Translations under genes and position numbers: made by a program
Shown: positions 17,693 through 26,319 of the stretch, in pieces
Layout: every line of letters starts with the position of its first letter
How positions within the stretch are numbered: position 1 is the first letter of the stretch
DNA from: Paracoccaceae bacterium
GTDB taxonomy: Bacteria; Pseudomonadota; Alphaproteobacteria; Rhodobacterales; Rhodobacteraceae
Length of the DNA: 64,000 nt
Assembly (NCBI GenBank): GCA_027492585.1
Contig: JAPUEK010000049.1
Coordinates: forward strand, 1 to 64,000
Reading direction: 5' to 3'
The notes under the pieces: generated by a model
What the model saw: the letters and a program-made list of their open reading frames with translations, nothing else
Database searches by the model: none
Told to the model about the DNA's origin: nothing

Positions 17693-18178
17693 TCAGGCCT
17701 CGGCCAGAAGCTTTCTGAGGTCGAGCCGTTCCAGCCCCATGTTCAGGCTGCCATCGGGGTTGCGCGGCCATTCGGCCTCGTCGCGGTCGCGGTAAAGCTC
17801 CACCCCGTTGCCATCCGGGTCGGAGAGGTAGAGCGCCTCCGACACCCCGTGATCCGAGGCGCCTTCCAGCGGCCAGTTCGCCTCCATCAGCCGTTTCAGG
17901 GCCTGCGCCAGCGATTTTCGGTCTGGGTAGAGGATGGCCGTGTGGTAAAGCCCGGTGGTGCCGGGAGGCGGCGCCTTGCCGCCCTTGCTTTCCCAGGTGT
18001 TGAGGCCGATGTGGTGGTGATAGCCGCCTGCCGACAGGAAGGCGGCCTGATCGCCGTAGCGCTGCATCACCGTCAGGCCGACGAGATCGGTGTAGAAGGC
18101 GACGGAACGTTCGAGGTCTGATACTTTCAGATGCACATGGCCGATGCGCGTTGCGGCCGGGGCGGAACCTGCGGTCAT
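17693..18178 (-). CDS. VOC family dioxygenase/glyoxalase (CatE-like)
   Basis: A 161-aa vicinal-oxygen-chelate protein with two beta-alpha-beta3 modules. The metal ligands are probably H in RIGHVHLKVSDL, H in GLYHTAILYPD and E in GNGVELYRDRDE, the H-H-E set of extradiol dioxygenases. The segment YHHHIGLNTWESKG is typical of the CatE/COG2514 branch. The substrate is unknown; no aromatic-degradation genes adjoin. AGGAG lies seven bases before the ATG at 18178. The gap to the aminotransferase is 122 bp. Confidence 0.83.
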   Translation of the reverse strand: MTAGSAPAATRIGHVHLKVSDLERSVAFYTDLVGLTVMQRYGDQAAFLSAGGYHHHIGLNTWESKGGKAPPPGTTGLYHTAILYPDRKSLAQALKRLMEANWPLEGASDHGVSEALYLSDPDGNGVELYRDRDEAEWPRNPDGSLNMGLERLDLRKLLAEA

Positions 18179-18524
18179 GATGGTCTCCTGCGGTTGGTCT
18201 CTGTTGCCGCCAAGATAGGCGCACACGGCAGGCCGTGCCACTGGCACCCCCGCACAGGCTCTCTGCGGAAAGCGCGGACTGGGGCTGCGTTCCGGGCGGT
18301 CTGGCGGCTGCCCCGGTGCAAAGGACGTTCGGCACCGGCGGCAACGGTCGCGCGACGGGGGGGCTCTGCCGGGATGACCGGCCCCGGTTAAAAAAGCCCC
18401 CGGACCGGGGATGGGTCCAGGGGCGCGGCCCCAATATCGCGGGCCTTCCAGCGGGGACATGGGGGGACGAGCCCCCGCACCGGACCCTTGCAGGAAGTTG
18501 AATCGATTCTGTGACAGCAGGCGG
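18179..18524. other. 346-bp intergenic stretch, no gene seen
   Basis: GC-rich sequence between the VOC gene start and the end of the cysteine-containing membrane protein gene, both on the minus strand. Apart from the terminator at 18390-18410 and the VOC ribosome site, I see only GC-rich inverted repeats (for example around 18411-18480, rich in GGGG and CCCC). No tRNA and no ORF with a plausible ribosome site is present. It should contain the promoter for the VOC-aminotransferase-reductase genes. Confidence 0.5.
18390..18410 (-). terminator. Rho-independent terminator behind trpS operon
   Basis: On the minus strand CCCCGG, TCC and GGGG form a compact GC stem followed by GC and six T. It lies 115 bp beyond the stop of the membrane protein gene that ends the trpS transcript, with no gene in between. 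The U-tract orientation fits only minus-strand transcription. Confidence 0.65.
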
Positions 18525-19592
18525 TCAGCGCGCCCTGCGCCGCAACCCGCGCAGGAGGGCGCTCTGGACGGCATGGCCCGCGAGCCCGGCGATGGACAGC
18601 GCCAGACCCGCGAGAGCGGAGAACAGGCCCCAGACCGTCTCCGTCACCCGCAAGGTCGCGCGGAAGAGCCGCGCCTTGCCGAGAACCTCCGCCCGGCCGA
18701 CGATCTTCGGGCCGAGCGCCTCGGCCGAAAGGGCAAGGCGGCGGGCGTCACCGGCATCATCGACCAGCGGCAGGAGGTGCAGCGCCGTCGTCGCATCGGT
18801 GGCGCCGCGGAGCCGCTCCAGATCGGTCAGGGTGCTGGTCAGCGGCGCGAAGGCATCGGCCCGCACCACCGCGCGCAGATCATCGAGCGAACGCGCGCCC
18901 GGCAGCCGTCCCCAATCCACGCCCAGCCGCAGGGAATCGACCGCCATCTCCACCAGCCGGGGCGAGAGCCGCCCCATCTTGCGCGCGACCTTGGCCAGAC
19001 CCGCCCCCGCCTTCACCACCGTCGAGCCGCCCCCCGAAGCCAGAACCGCCGCCGTTGCCCCGAGCCCCACCAGCGACAGGGCAAGGTCGATCTGGTCCAC
19101 CTCCTCGCCGCTGGCATAGTCCGCCCCGGCGCGGGCCACGCCCGCAATATCCCCGATTGGGGTCAGCGCGATCGGCGCCTGACAGATCATCACCTGCGAC
19201 AGGGAACATTGCGCCGGGTCATAGGCGCAGGCCGCACAGGAGGCCGCCTGCGAGAGGTAACTGTAATCCGCCTCCCGCGCCGCCGCGATCTCTTCCGGCA
19301 GGCCCTCGGGCAGGGGGATCGCCCGCTCCGCCACAAGATCGGTCAGCGCGTCGAGCGCCAGCCAGTTGCGGGGGCTTTCGGCAAGACGGGCGGTCAGCAG
19401 CTCCGTCATCCGCTCCGGCGTGGCGCTTTCGGCCAGCATCCGGTCCGTCGCCGCACGGATTTCGTCAGCGGCGGCAAAGCGGAACGGGGCCAGAAGCGGA
19501 TCGGAGGCGATCCGCCACAGGGTGAACCCGGTGCCGGCCACAGAGGCGGCCAGCACCAGAAGCAGCGTCAGCCGGGCAAGCGCCCGCAGCAT
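18525..19592 (-). CDS. Conserved membrane protein with a cysteine cluster, unknown function
   Basis: A 355-aa protein with an N-terminal membrane anchor (LTLLLVLAASVAGTGFTLW), a periplasmic helical region, and a cysteine-rich segment near residues 119-138 (SCAACAYD, then QCSLSQVMIC) with four to five cysteines. A glycine/alanine hydrophobic stretch follows (SLVGLGATAAVLASGGG), then a C-terminal hydrophobic helix (GLFSALAGLALSIAGLAG) with an arginine-rich end. The cysteine spacing suggests disulfides or a metal site. The ATG overlaps the trpS stop by one base. I do not recognise a named family. Confidence 0.78.
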   Translation of the reverse strand: MLRALARLTLLLVLAASVAGTGFTLWRIASDPLLAPFRFAAADEIRAATDRMLAESATPERMTELLTARLAESPRNWLALDALTDLVAERAIPLPEGLPEEIAAAREADYSYLSQAASCAACAYDPAQCSLSQVMICQAPIALTPIGDIAGVARAGADYASGEEVDQIDLALSLVGLGATAAVLASGGGSTVVKAGAGLAKVARKMGRLSPRLVEMAVDSLRLGVDWGRLPGARSLDDLRAVVRADAFAPLTSTLTDLERLRGATDATTALHLLPLVDDAGDARRLALSAEALGPKIVGRAEVLGKARLFRATLRVTETVWGLFSALAGLALSIAGLAGHAVQSALLRGLRRRAR

Positions 19593-20674
19593 CAGCCCCG
19601 GCTCTGGCCGGAGCTTTGGCTCGGGCGCGAACGGATCATGCCGGTGATCTCTTTCGCCCGGTTGAGGATCGGCTGGGCAATCGCATCGGCGCGGTCCGCA
19701 CCCTCGCCGAGGATGCGGTCGATCTCGGCCGGGTCCTGCATCAGCCGGTTCATCTCGGTGGTGATCGGAGAGAGCTTCGCCACCGCCAGATCGGCAAGCG
19801 CCGGCTTGAAGGTGCCGAACTGCGCCCCCGCATATTCCGCGATCACCTGCGCCGCCGTCAGGCCCGAGAGCCCGGCATAGATGTTGACGAGGTTCCGCGC
19901 CTCGGGCCGGTCCTTCAGCCCTTCCACGCTGTCGGGCAGCGGCTCGGGATCGGTCTTGGCCTTGCGGATCTTCTTCGAGATGGTGTCGGCGTCATCGGTG
20001 AGGTTGATGCGGCTCTGATCCGAGGGATCGGATTTCGACATCTTGGAGGTGCCGTCGCGCAGGGACATGACCCGCGTTGCAGCCCCTTCGATGATCGGCT
20101 CCACCACCGGGAAGAAATTGACGCCATAGTCGTTGTTGAACTTGATGGCGATGTCGCGGGCCAGCTCCAGATGCTGCTTCTGATCCTCCCCCACCGGCAC
20201 CATGGTCGCCTGGTAGGTCAGGATGTCGGCGGCCATCAGCGAGGGATAGGCGAAGAGGCCAAGCGACTGCGCCTCGGCGTTCTTGCCGGCGGTCTTGTCC
20301 TTCCACTGGGTCATGCGGCCCATCCAGCCCATGCGCGCCACGCAGTTGAAGATCCACGCCAATTCGGCATGGGCCGAGACCTGGCTCTGGTTGAAGAGGA
20401 TGGAGCGTTTCGGGTCGATCCCGGCGGCAAGGAAGCCGGCAGCGGCTTCCCGCGTCTGCTGGCGCAGCTTTTCGGGGTCTTGCCAGACGGTGATCGCGTG
20501 CAGGTCGACGAGGCAATAGATCGTCTCGATCCCCTCATCCTGCTTTTCGACGAAGCGCTTCAGCGCGCCGAGGTAATTGCCGAGGGTCAGGCCTCCCGAG
20601 GGCTGGATGCCCGAGAAGATGCGGGGGGCGAAACCCGGATTGGCGGTCTGAGGCGTTTGGACCGGCTCGGACAT
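19592..20674 (-). CDS. Tryptophanyl-tRNA synthetase
   Basis: Class I synthetase TrpS, 360 aa, charging tRNA-Trp. The HIGH-equivalent is [14 protein letters not shown] (residues about 25-38), KMSKS is intact in [14 protein letters not shown], and [16 protein letters not shown] binds tryptophan. An N-terminal extension of about 15 residues precedes the Rossmann core. The ATG at 20674 has GGAG seven bases upstream. It leads a two-gene unit with the cysteine-containing membrane protein and is divergent from the rhomboid gene. Confidence 0.96.
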   Translation of the reverse strand: MSEPVQTPQTANPGFAPRIFSGIQPSGGLTLGNYLGALKRFVEKQDEGIETIYCLVDLHAITVWQDPEKLRQQTREAAAGFLAAGIDPKRSILFNQSQVSAHAELAWIFNCVARMGWMGRMTQWKDKTAGKNAEAQSLGLFAYPSLMAADILTYQATMVPVGEDQKQHLELARDIAIKFNNDYGVNFFPVVEPIIEGAATRVMSLRDGTSKMSKSDPSDQSRINLTDDADTISKKIRKAKTDPEPLPDSVEGLKDRPEARNLVNIYAGLSGLTAAQVIAEYAGAQFGTFKPALADLAVAKLSPITTEMNRLMQDPAEIDRILGEGADRADAIAQPILNRAKEITGMIRSRPSQSSGQSRG

Positions 20675-20778
20675 GGGTGTTCTCCATCTGGAAACTGCGG
20701 TCGGGACGGCTTATCCCTCGTCTCCATGCGGGTCAACAGAGATGCGGCCCGCACCCGGAACGCCTGAGGGACCTGCCG

Positions 20779-21813
20779 ATGATCGCCGCTTTCGTGACCT
20801 TCCTGACCGCCATCCTGTTCGCCCGGCTGCTGATCGGCAGGGCGAACGGCGTGCCGCAGACGCTGGCGGCCCTTGTGGCGCTTGTCGCGGCCAATGCGGC
20901 ACTTGGCTTTGGTCTCGGGGCGGGGCTGGCGATCCGGGGGGGGCTCGACTGGTTGCCTGCGGCCAAGGACGGAGCGCTGCATGGCGGGCTTCTTGGCCTT
21001 GCCGTCGGGGGCCTCGCCTTCATGCGGCGGGTGACGGGCGAAGGCGAGGAGGGCGGCGCCCATGATCCGGTCCGCGCCCTGCTGCCACAGCGGCCGCGGC
21101 GGGTGAACGGGCGGATGGTGGTGGAGGTGGAACCGGACCACACCGCCGCGCCGATCAACCCCTTGCCCTGGGCGGTCTGGGTGCTGGCCGTGCCGATGAT
21201 CGTGCTGGAGCTGCTGTTCAGCGCCGGGGAAAGCGGGCTGATCGGCGGCAATTCCGGGCTCGCCTGGCGGGTGGATGCGGTGCAGCACTATGCCTTCTCC
21301 CCCGACATGATGCGGGCGATGCTGGAGGCGGGGCAATATCCGGTGGACGGGATGTGGCGGCTGGTGACCTATCCCTTCGTCCATATCCAGATCACCCACA
21401 CGGTTTTCGTGGTGGCGATCCTGCTGGCTCTCGGCAAGTTCGTCGGGGAAAGCTTTCGCGGCTGGGCGCTGCTTGCCGTCTTTGCCGTCTCCTCGGTCGT
21501 GGGGGCGCTCGCGTTGACGGCGGTGTCGTCGGTGCATCAGACGCTGCTGGGCGGCTATCCCCCGGTCTACGGGCTGATCGGGGCGTTTTCCTATCTGCTC
21601 TGGACCAGGCTCGAAGGGACGGGCGCGCGGCGCTACCGGGCCTTCACGATGATCGGCTTCCTCCTGCTGGCGCAGCTTCTTTTCGGGGTGCTGTTCGGCA
21701 CCGGATCGGAATGGGTGGCCGACATGGCGGGCTTTGCCGCGGGTTTCCTGCTGTCGTTCTTCGTCGCCCCCGGCGGGTTCGAGAAAGTGCAGGCCTGGGT
21801 CCGTCAGCGCTGA
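20779..21813 (+). CDS. Rhomboid-like protein lacking catalytic residues, with N-terminal membrane extension
   Basis: A 344-aa membrane protein. Residues 1-80 form two to three hydrophobic helices of no known family, then a polar linker. From about residue 125 a rhomboid fold follows: WRLVTYPFVHIQITHTVF (the H-x-x-x-x-H helix), a helix GALALTAVSSVHQ, then GGYPPVYGLIGAFSYLLW where active rhomboids have G-x-S-G, and GSEWVADMAGFAAGF where the catalytic histidine should be. Neither Ser nor His is present, so it is probably a pseudoprotease. GAGGGA precedes the ATG at 20779. The last 10 bp overlap the convergent murJ. Confidence 0.78.
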   Translation: MIAAFVTFLTAILFARLLIGRANGVPQTLAALVALVAANAALGFGLGAGLAIRGGLDWLPAAKDGALHGGLLGLAVGGLAFMRRVTGEGEEGGAHDPVRALLPQRPRRVNGRMVVEVEPDHTAAPINPLPWAVWVLAVPMIVLELLFSAGESGLIGGNSGLAWRVDAVQHYAFSPDMMRAMLEAGQYPVDGMWRLVTYPFVHIQITHTVFVVAILLALGKFVGESFRGWALLAVFAVSSVVGALALTAVSSVHQTLLGGYPPVYGLIGAFSYLLWTRLEGTGARRYRAFTMIGFLLLAQLLFGVLFGTGSEWVADMAGFAAGFLLSFFVAPGGFEKVQAWVRQR

Positions 21814-23348
21814 CGGCGCAGGCCCTTCAGATCCGAGAGCCGGAAGGCGCCGAGAAGCGCGCCGGACCCGAAATAGCTGAGGATTCCCAAGGCGATCAGC
21901 CCGGCGAGCGCGCCATAGCGCAGGCCATGGGCGGCAAGGGCGGGGGCCATCAGTTCCGCCGCGCCCCAGAGCGTGCCGCCCATCACCAGACAGGCCAGAA
22001 GGATGCGCGGCATCCGGGATTTCAGCCGGTCATCGGCCCGTGCCTCCCCCCCCATCCGGCGCGATCCCCACCAGAGCTGGGCCACCATCACCCAGGCCGA
22101 CAAAGTGGTCGCCAGAGCCGCCGCCGAAAAGCCGACGACCGGCGAAAGCCCATAGGCGATCGCGGCGTTCAGCACCATGGCGAGAAGGGCATAGCGGAAG
22201 GGGGAGCGGGTATCCTCACGGGCGAAAAACAATGGTTGCAGAACCTTTTGCAGCACGAAAGCCGGCAGGCCCGCGCCATAGATCGCAAGCGCAAGGGCGG
22301 TCGCGGCACTGTCGGAGGCATCGAAGGCGCCGCGTTGGTAAAGCACCGTGGTCAGGGGCAAGGCAATGACTATCAGCGCCACGGCGGCGGGCAGGGTCAG
22401 GGCCATGGCAAGCTCGGTCCCGCGGTTGAAACTCGCCCGACCGCCTTCGGCGTCGCCTGCCCGTAACCGCCTTGAAAGATCAGGCAAAAGCACCGTTCCG
22501 ACCGCCGTGGCCACCACCCCCAGCGGCAGTTGGTAAAGCCGGTCGGCATAGGACAGCCAGGAGATCGCGCCCTCGATCGGGCTGGCCACCTGACGGCCCA
22601 CGACAAGGTTGATCTGCACCACCCCGCCCGCCAGCATGGCCGGGGCGGCAATCGCGGCAAGGCGCTTCAGATCGGGCGAAAGCCGCAGCCGCGCGGGGCG
22701 GAAGCGGAAGCCGATCCTGTGGGCGGCAACCCAGGTGAAGCCCAGTTGTGCGATCCCCGTCACGGGTGTCGCCCAGGCGAGGGTCTTGCCCATGTCCCAG
22801 CCCTGCCAGCCCGCCAGCAGCATCGCCGCGATGAAGACCAGGTTCATCAGCACCGGCACGAAGCCCGCCTCGGCAAAGCGGCCATAGGCGTTGAGCACCC
22901 CGGCCAGAAGCGCGAAAAGCGAGATGAAACAAAGGTATACGAAGGTGATCCGCCCGAAGCCCACGGCAAGGTCAAAGCGGCTGTCGCCGGTGAAGCCCGG
23001 CGCCATCAGCCAGACGAGCCACGGCATCGCCAGCGTCCCCACCAGCGTCACGAGGAGGAGAAGGGCGGTCAGCCCGTTGAAGGCCTCGGAGGCGAAACGC
23101 TGCGCCTCCGCCTCATCCCCTTGCAGTTTCCGGGCGAACATCGGCACGAAAGCCTGCGAAAACGCCCCCTCGGCGAAGAAGCGGCGGAACATGTTCGGCA
23201 GGGTGAAGGCGACGTTGAAGGCATCGGCCACCGGCCCCGCACCGAGATAGGCCGCCATCATCAGATCGCGTGCCAGACCCGCCCCGCGCGACAGGAGCGT
23301 CCAGCCCCCGACGGTGACGATGGAGCGGATCAGGCTGATCGGTTTCAT
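21804..23348 (-). CDS. Lipid II flippase MurJ
   Basis: MOP-superfamily flippase of 514 aa with about 14 helices, translocating lipid II to the periplasm for peptidoglycan synthesis. Family signatures: MAAYLGAGPVADAFNVAFTL near the N terminus, PNMFRRFFAEGAFSQAFVP (with the essential arginines) and the central cavity helices; VLQPLFFAREDTRSP is the helix 9-10 region. The start at 23348 has GGGA. It follows glnD on the same strand after 167 bp, with phased GAATAC boxes in between, and ends overlapping the rhomboid gene by 10 bp. Confidence 0.95.
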   Translation of the reverse strand: MKPISLIRSIVTVGGWTLLSRGAGLARDLMMAAYLGAGPVADAFNVAFTLPNMFRRFFAEGAFSQAFVPMFARKLQGDEAEAQRFASEAFNGLTALLLLVTLVGTLAMPWLVWLMAPGFTGDSRFDLAVGFGRITFVYLCFISLFALLAGVLNAYGRFAEAGFVPVLMNLVFIAAMLLAGWQGWDMGKTLAWATPVTGIAQLGFTWVAAHRIGFRFRPARLRLSPDLKRLAAIAAPAMLAGGVVQINLVVGRQVASPIEGAISWLSYADRLYQLPLGVVATAVGTVLLPDLSRRLRAGDAEGGRASFNRGTELAMALTLPAAVALIVIALPLTTVLYQRGAFDASDSAATALALAIYGAGLPAFVLQKVLQPLFFAREDTRSPFRYALLAMVLNAAIAYGLSPVVGFSAAALATTLSAWVMVAQLWWGSRRMGGEARADDRLKSRMPRILLACLVMGGTLWGAAELMAPALAAHGLRYGALAGLIALGILSYFGSGALLGAFRLSDLKGLRRQR

Positions 23349-23359
23349 CGGAAATCCCT

Positions 23360-23409
23360 GTATTCACGGCGTCTGTTCGCCGTCTTCGGCGCGTATTCAA
23401 AACGTATTC
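23360..23409. promoter_or_regulatory. Three helically phased GAATAC boxes upstream of murJ
   Basis: GTATTC (GAATAC on the murJ strand) occurs at 23360, 23393 and 23404, spacings of 33 and 11 bp, i.e. whole turns of DNA. They lie within 62 bp of the murJ start. This could be an operator for an unidentified regulator. I see no matching known consensus. Confidence 0.3.
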
Positions 23410-23469
23410 GCTTTGTACATACATCGGGCAAGTCACCTCCGCCATGGGCGGGGGCGCGGCGATGGGTAC

Positions 23470-23511
23470 GATGGGCAGATTCGACCGGGAGGATGGGCAG
23501 ATTGCCCATCC
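23470..23511. repeat. Family-C palindrome between glnD and murJ
   Basis: GGATGGGCA, a GAT loop and TGCCCATCC form a 9-bp perfect stem at 23491-23511, five bases from the glnD stop. A partial copy, GATGGGCAGATT, precedes it at 23470-23481. The same 9-bp stem with an ATAT loop occurs at 35152-35173. Its position suggests a glnD 3'-end structure. Confidence 0.7.
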
Positions 23512-23515
23512 GTCA

Positions 23516-26302
23516 TCAGCCCTGATTCTGCGCCCTCTCCGCCCCTTCGAGGATCGCCTGACGCAGCTTCTTGTCGAGCGCCTCCTGCTTCGTCCTGGCA
23601 TGGAGCTTCAGGCCGAACATGTCCTTCACATAGAAGCTGTCCACCACCTGCGCGCCGTAGGTCGCAATGACTGCGGAGGCGATGTAGATGTTGTTGGCGG
23701 CCAGGGTCCGGGTCAGGTCGTAGAGGAGGCCGGGGCGGTCGCGGGTATCGACCTCGATGATCGTGTAGATCTCCGAGCCTTCGTTGTCGAAGGTGATGTG
23801 GGTGGGAAAGCGGAACTCGCGTTCGCGCTTTTTCACCTTGTCGCGGCCGGCGAGGGCCTCGCGCGCCACCACCTCGCCCTTCAGGGTCTTTTCGATCATG
23901 CCGCGCAGACGGGGCAGGCGGGCGACCTCATAGGGCTTGCCATCGGCATCCTGCACCCAGAACACCGGGGTCGCATAGCCATCCTTCGAGGTGTAGGTCT
24001 TGGCATCGACCACATTGGCCCCGACGAGCGCCAAGGCCCCCGCGAGGCGGGAGAAGATGCCGGGATGGTCGGCGAGCGCAAAGCAGGCGCGGGTCGCGTC
24101 GCGGGCCGGTTCGGGATGCAGGTCGATGCGGATCTCGTCATCGCCGAGACCGTGCAGCAGACGGGCGAAGACCTCCTGCGTGTCGGTGGTCAGGCCCTGC
24201 CAGTAGGGGGCGTAGTGGCGCGAGGTCTCGTGCTTGAGATCCTTCACCTCCCAGTCGGTCAGGCGGGCGCGCAGGGCGGTCTTCGCCTCATCCTCGCGCT
24301 TCTCGCGGTTGACCGATTCGAGCCCGCCTTCCAGAGCTTCCGCCGTGTCGCGGTAAAGCTGGCGCAGCAGCATGGCCTTCCAGTTGTTCCAGGTGTTCGG
24401 CCCGACGCCGCGGATGTCGCAGACGGTGAGGATGGTCAGCAGGTCGAGCCGCTTGCGGGTCTTCACCGCCTTGGCGAAGTCGCGCACCGTGCGCGGATCG
24501 CCGATGTCGCGTTTCTGCGCCATGTCGGACATGAGGAGATGATAGCGCACCAGCCATTCGACCGTCTCCGTCTCTTCGGCATCGAGGCCGAGCCGGGGCG
24601 CGATGCGCCGCGCCATCTGCGCGCCGATGATCGAATGATCCTCCGGCCGGCCCTTGCCGATGTCATGGAGCAGGAGCGCCACATAGATGATCTTGCGGTT
24701 GACCCCGGCCTTGAGGATGGAGGAGGAGAGCGGCAGGTCTTCCACCAGCTCCCCCCGCTCGATCTGGGCGAGGACGGAGATGGTCTGGATGATGTGTTCG
24801 TCCACCGTGTAGTGGTGGTAGACGTTGAACTGCATCATCGCCACGATGTTCTCGAATTCCGGGATGAAGGCGGAGAGGACGCCAAGTTCGTTCATCCGGC
24901 GCAGGGAGCGTTCGGGGTTGCCGTGCTTCAGCAGCAGGTCGAGGAAGATCCGCACCGCCTCGGGGTTCTCGCGCAGATCGTCGTCGATCAGGTCGAGATT
25001 GGCCGCCACCAGCCGCATGATATTGGGGTGGAGGAGATAACCGGAGCGCAGGGCCTCCTCGAAGACGCGCAGGATGTTCAGCGGGTCTTTCAGGAACTTG
25101 TCGGGATCGGCGGCGTCGATGCGGCCGTGGCGCAGCTTGTAGCCGGCCTTGACCCGCTTGCGGGTCAGAAGGCCGAGGATGCTGGCTTCGGCCTTGGCAT
25201 GGCGGGCTTCGAGCTCGGTCAGGAAGATGCGGGTCAGTTCGCCGACGCGGGTGGCGTGGCGGAAGTAGTCCTGCATGAAATGCTCGACCGCACGGCGCCC
25301 GCCGCTGTCGCGGTAGCCCATGCGGGCGGCGACCTCCACCTGAAGGTCGAAGGTGAGCTGATCGGTGGCGCGGCCGGTGATGTAATGCAGATGGCAGCGC
25401 GCCGCCCAGAGGAAATTCTCCGCCCGCTCGAAGCTGTCGTATTCCTCGCGGGTCAGAAGGCCCGCCGCCACCAGCCCGGCGGAGGAGGGGACGCGGTGCA
25501 GGTATTTGCCGATCCAGTAAAGCGTCTGGAGGTCGCGCAGCCCGCCCTTGGCTTCCTTGACGTTCGGCTCCAGCACATAGCGCTGGCCGCCCTGCCGCTT
25601 GTGGCGCTCCGCCCGTTCGGAGAGCTTGGCCTCGATGAACTCCGGCCCGGTGTTGCGGAACAGCTCCGACCAGAGCCGGTCGCCGAGCTCCTGCGCGAGC
25701 GGGGCGTGGCCGGCGATGAAGCGGTATTCCAGAAGGGCGGTGCGGATGGTGATATCCTCCCGCCCGAGCCGCAGGCAGTCGCGGATGGTGCGCGAGGCAT
25801 GGCCGACCTTCAGCTTCAGGTCCCAGAGCATGTAGAGCATCGATTCGATGACGCTTTCCGCCCAGGGAGTGATCTTCCACGGGGTCAGGAACAGCAGGTC
25901 CACATCGGAATGGGGGGCCATCTCGCCCCGCCCGAAGCCGCCGACGGCGAGGACGGCGATGCGTTCCGCCTCGGTGGGGTTGGAAAGCCGGTGCAGGTGG
26001 TCGCGGGCGATGGCGAGGGCGGTGATCACCAGCCCGTCGGTCAGGCAGGCCTGCGCCGAGACGAGTTCCCGCGCCGCCAGAGGGCGCAGCAGGAAGGCGG
26101 CGGCGAGCGCGGCATTGGCCTTCGCCTTGGCCTCCGTCATGTGGCGGACGGCAACCGCGCGGGCGGCGCGGGCATCCATGCCCGGTTCCAGCTCGGCGGT
26201 GATCGCGGCGATCAGGCGGCCGGGATCGAGGATCTCGGCCGCAGGAAGAAGCAGGGTCGGCGGCAGGGCCGGGGGAACAGCGACAGCCTTGCTCGGCATC
26301 AT
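23516..26302 (-). CDS. PII uridylyltransferase / uridylyl-removing enzyme GlnD
   Basis: A 928-aa bifunctional nitrogen sensor that uridylylates PII when glutamine is low and removes UMP when it is high. Domain order: nucleotidyltransferase with GGFGRGEMAPHSDVDLLFL (about 119-137, metal-binding aspartates), a helical linker, an HD hydrolase with LLHDIGKGRPEDHS near 530, and two C-terminal ACT domains (about 730-800 and 840-915) that bind glutamine. All key residues are present. Two adjacent ATGs at 26302 and 26299 are possible starts. It follows the LpoA-like gene after 17 bp, so they are probably co-transcribed. Confidence 0.96.
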   Translation of the reverse strand: MMPSKAVAVPPALPPTLLLPAAEILDPGRLIAAITAELEPGMDARAARAVAVRHMTEAKAKANAALAAAFLLRPLAARELVSAQACLTDGLVITALAIARDHLHRLSNPTEAERIAVLAVGGFGRGEMAPHSDVDLLFLTPWKITPWAESVIESMLYMLWDLKLKVGHASRTIRDCLRLGREDITIRTALLEYRFIAGHAPLAQELGDRLWSELFRNTGPEFIEAKLSERAERHKRQGGQRYVLEPNVKEAKGGLRDLQTLYWIGKYLHRVPSSAGLVAAGLLTREEYDSFERAENFLWAARCHLHYITGRATDQLTFDLQVEVAARMGYRDSGGRRAVEHFMQDYFRHATRVGELTRIFLTELEARHAKAEASILGLLTRKRVKAGYKLRHGRIDAADPDKFLKDPLNILRVFEEALRSGYLLHPNIMRLVAANLDLIDDDLRENPEAVRIFLDLLLKHGNPERSLRRMNELGVLSAFIPEFENIVAMMQFNVYHHYTVDEHIIQTISVLAQIERGELVEDLPLSSSILKAGVNRKIIYVALLLHDIGKGRPEDHSIIGAQMARRIAPRLGLDAEETETVEWLVRYHLLMSDMAQKRDIGDPRTVRDFAKAVKTRKRLDLLTILTVCDIRGVGPNTWNNWKAMLLRQLYRDTAEALEGGLESVNREKREDEAKTALRARLTDWEVKDLKHETSRHYAPYWQGLTTDTQEVFARLLHGLGDDEIRIDLHPEPARDATRACFALADHPGIFSRLAGALALVGANVVDAKTYTSKDGYATPVFWVQDADGKPYEVARLPRLRGMIEKTLKGEVVAREALAGRDKVKKREREFRFPTHITFDNEGSEIYTIIEVDTRDRPGLLYDLTRTLAANNIYIASAVIATYGAQVVDSFYVKDMFGLKLHARTKQEALDKKLRQAILEGAERAQNQG

Positions 26303-26319
26303 TCAGGCCCTTTGCCGGA

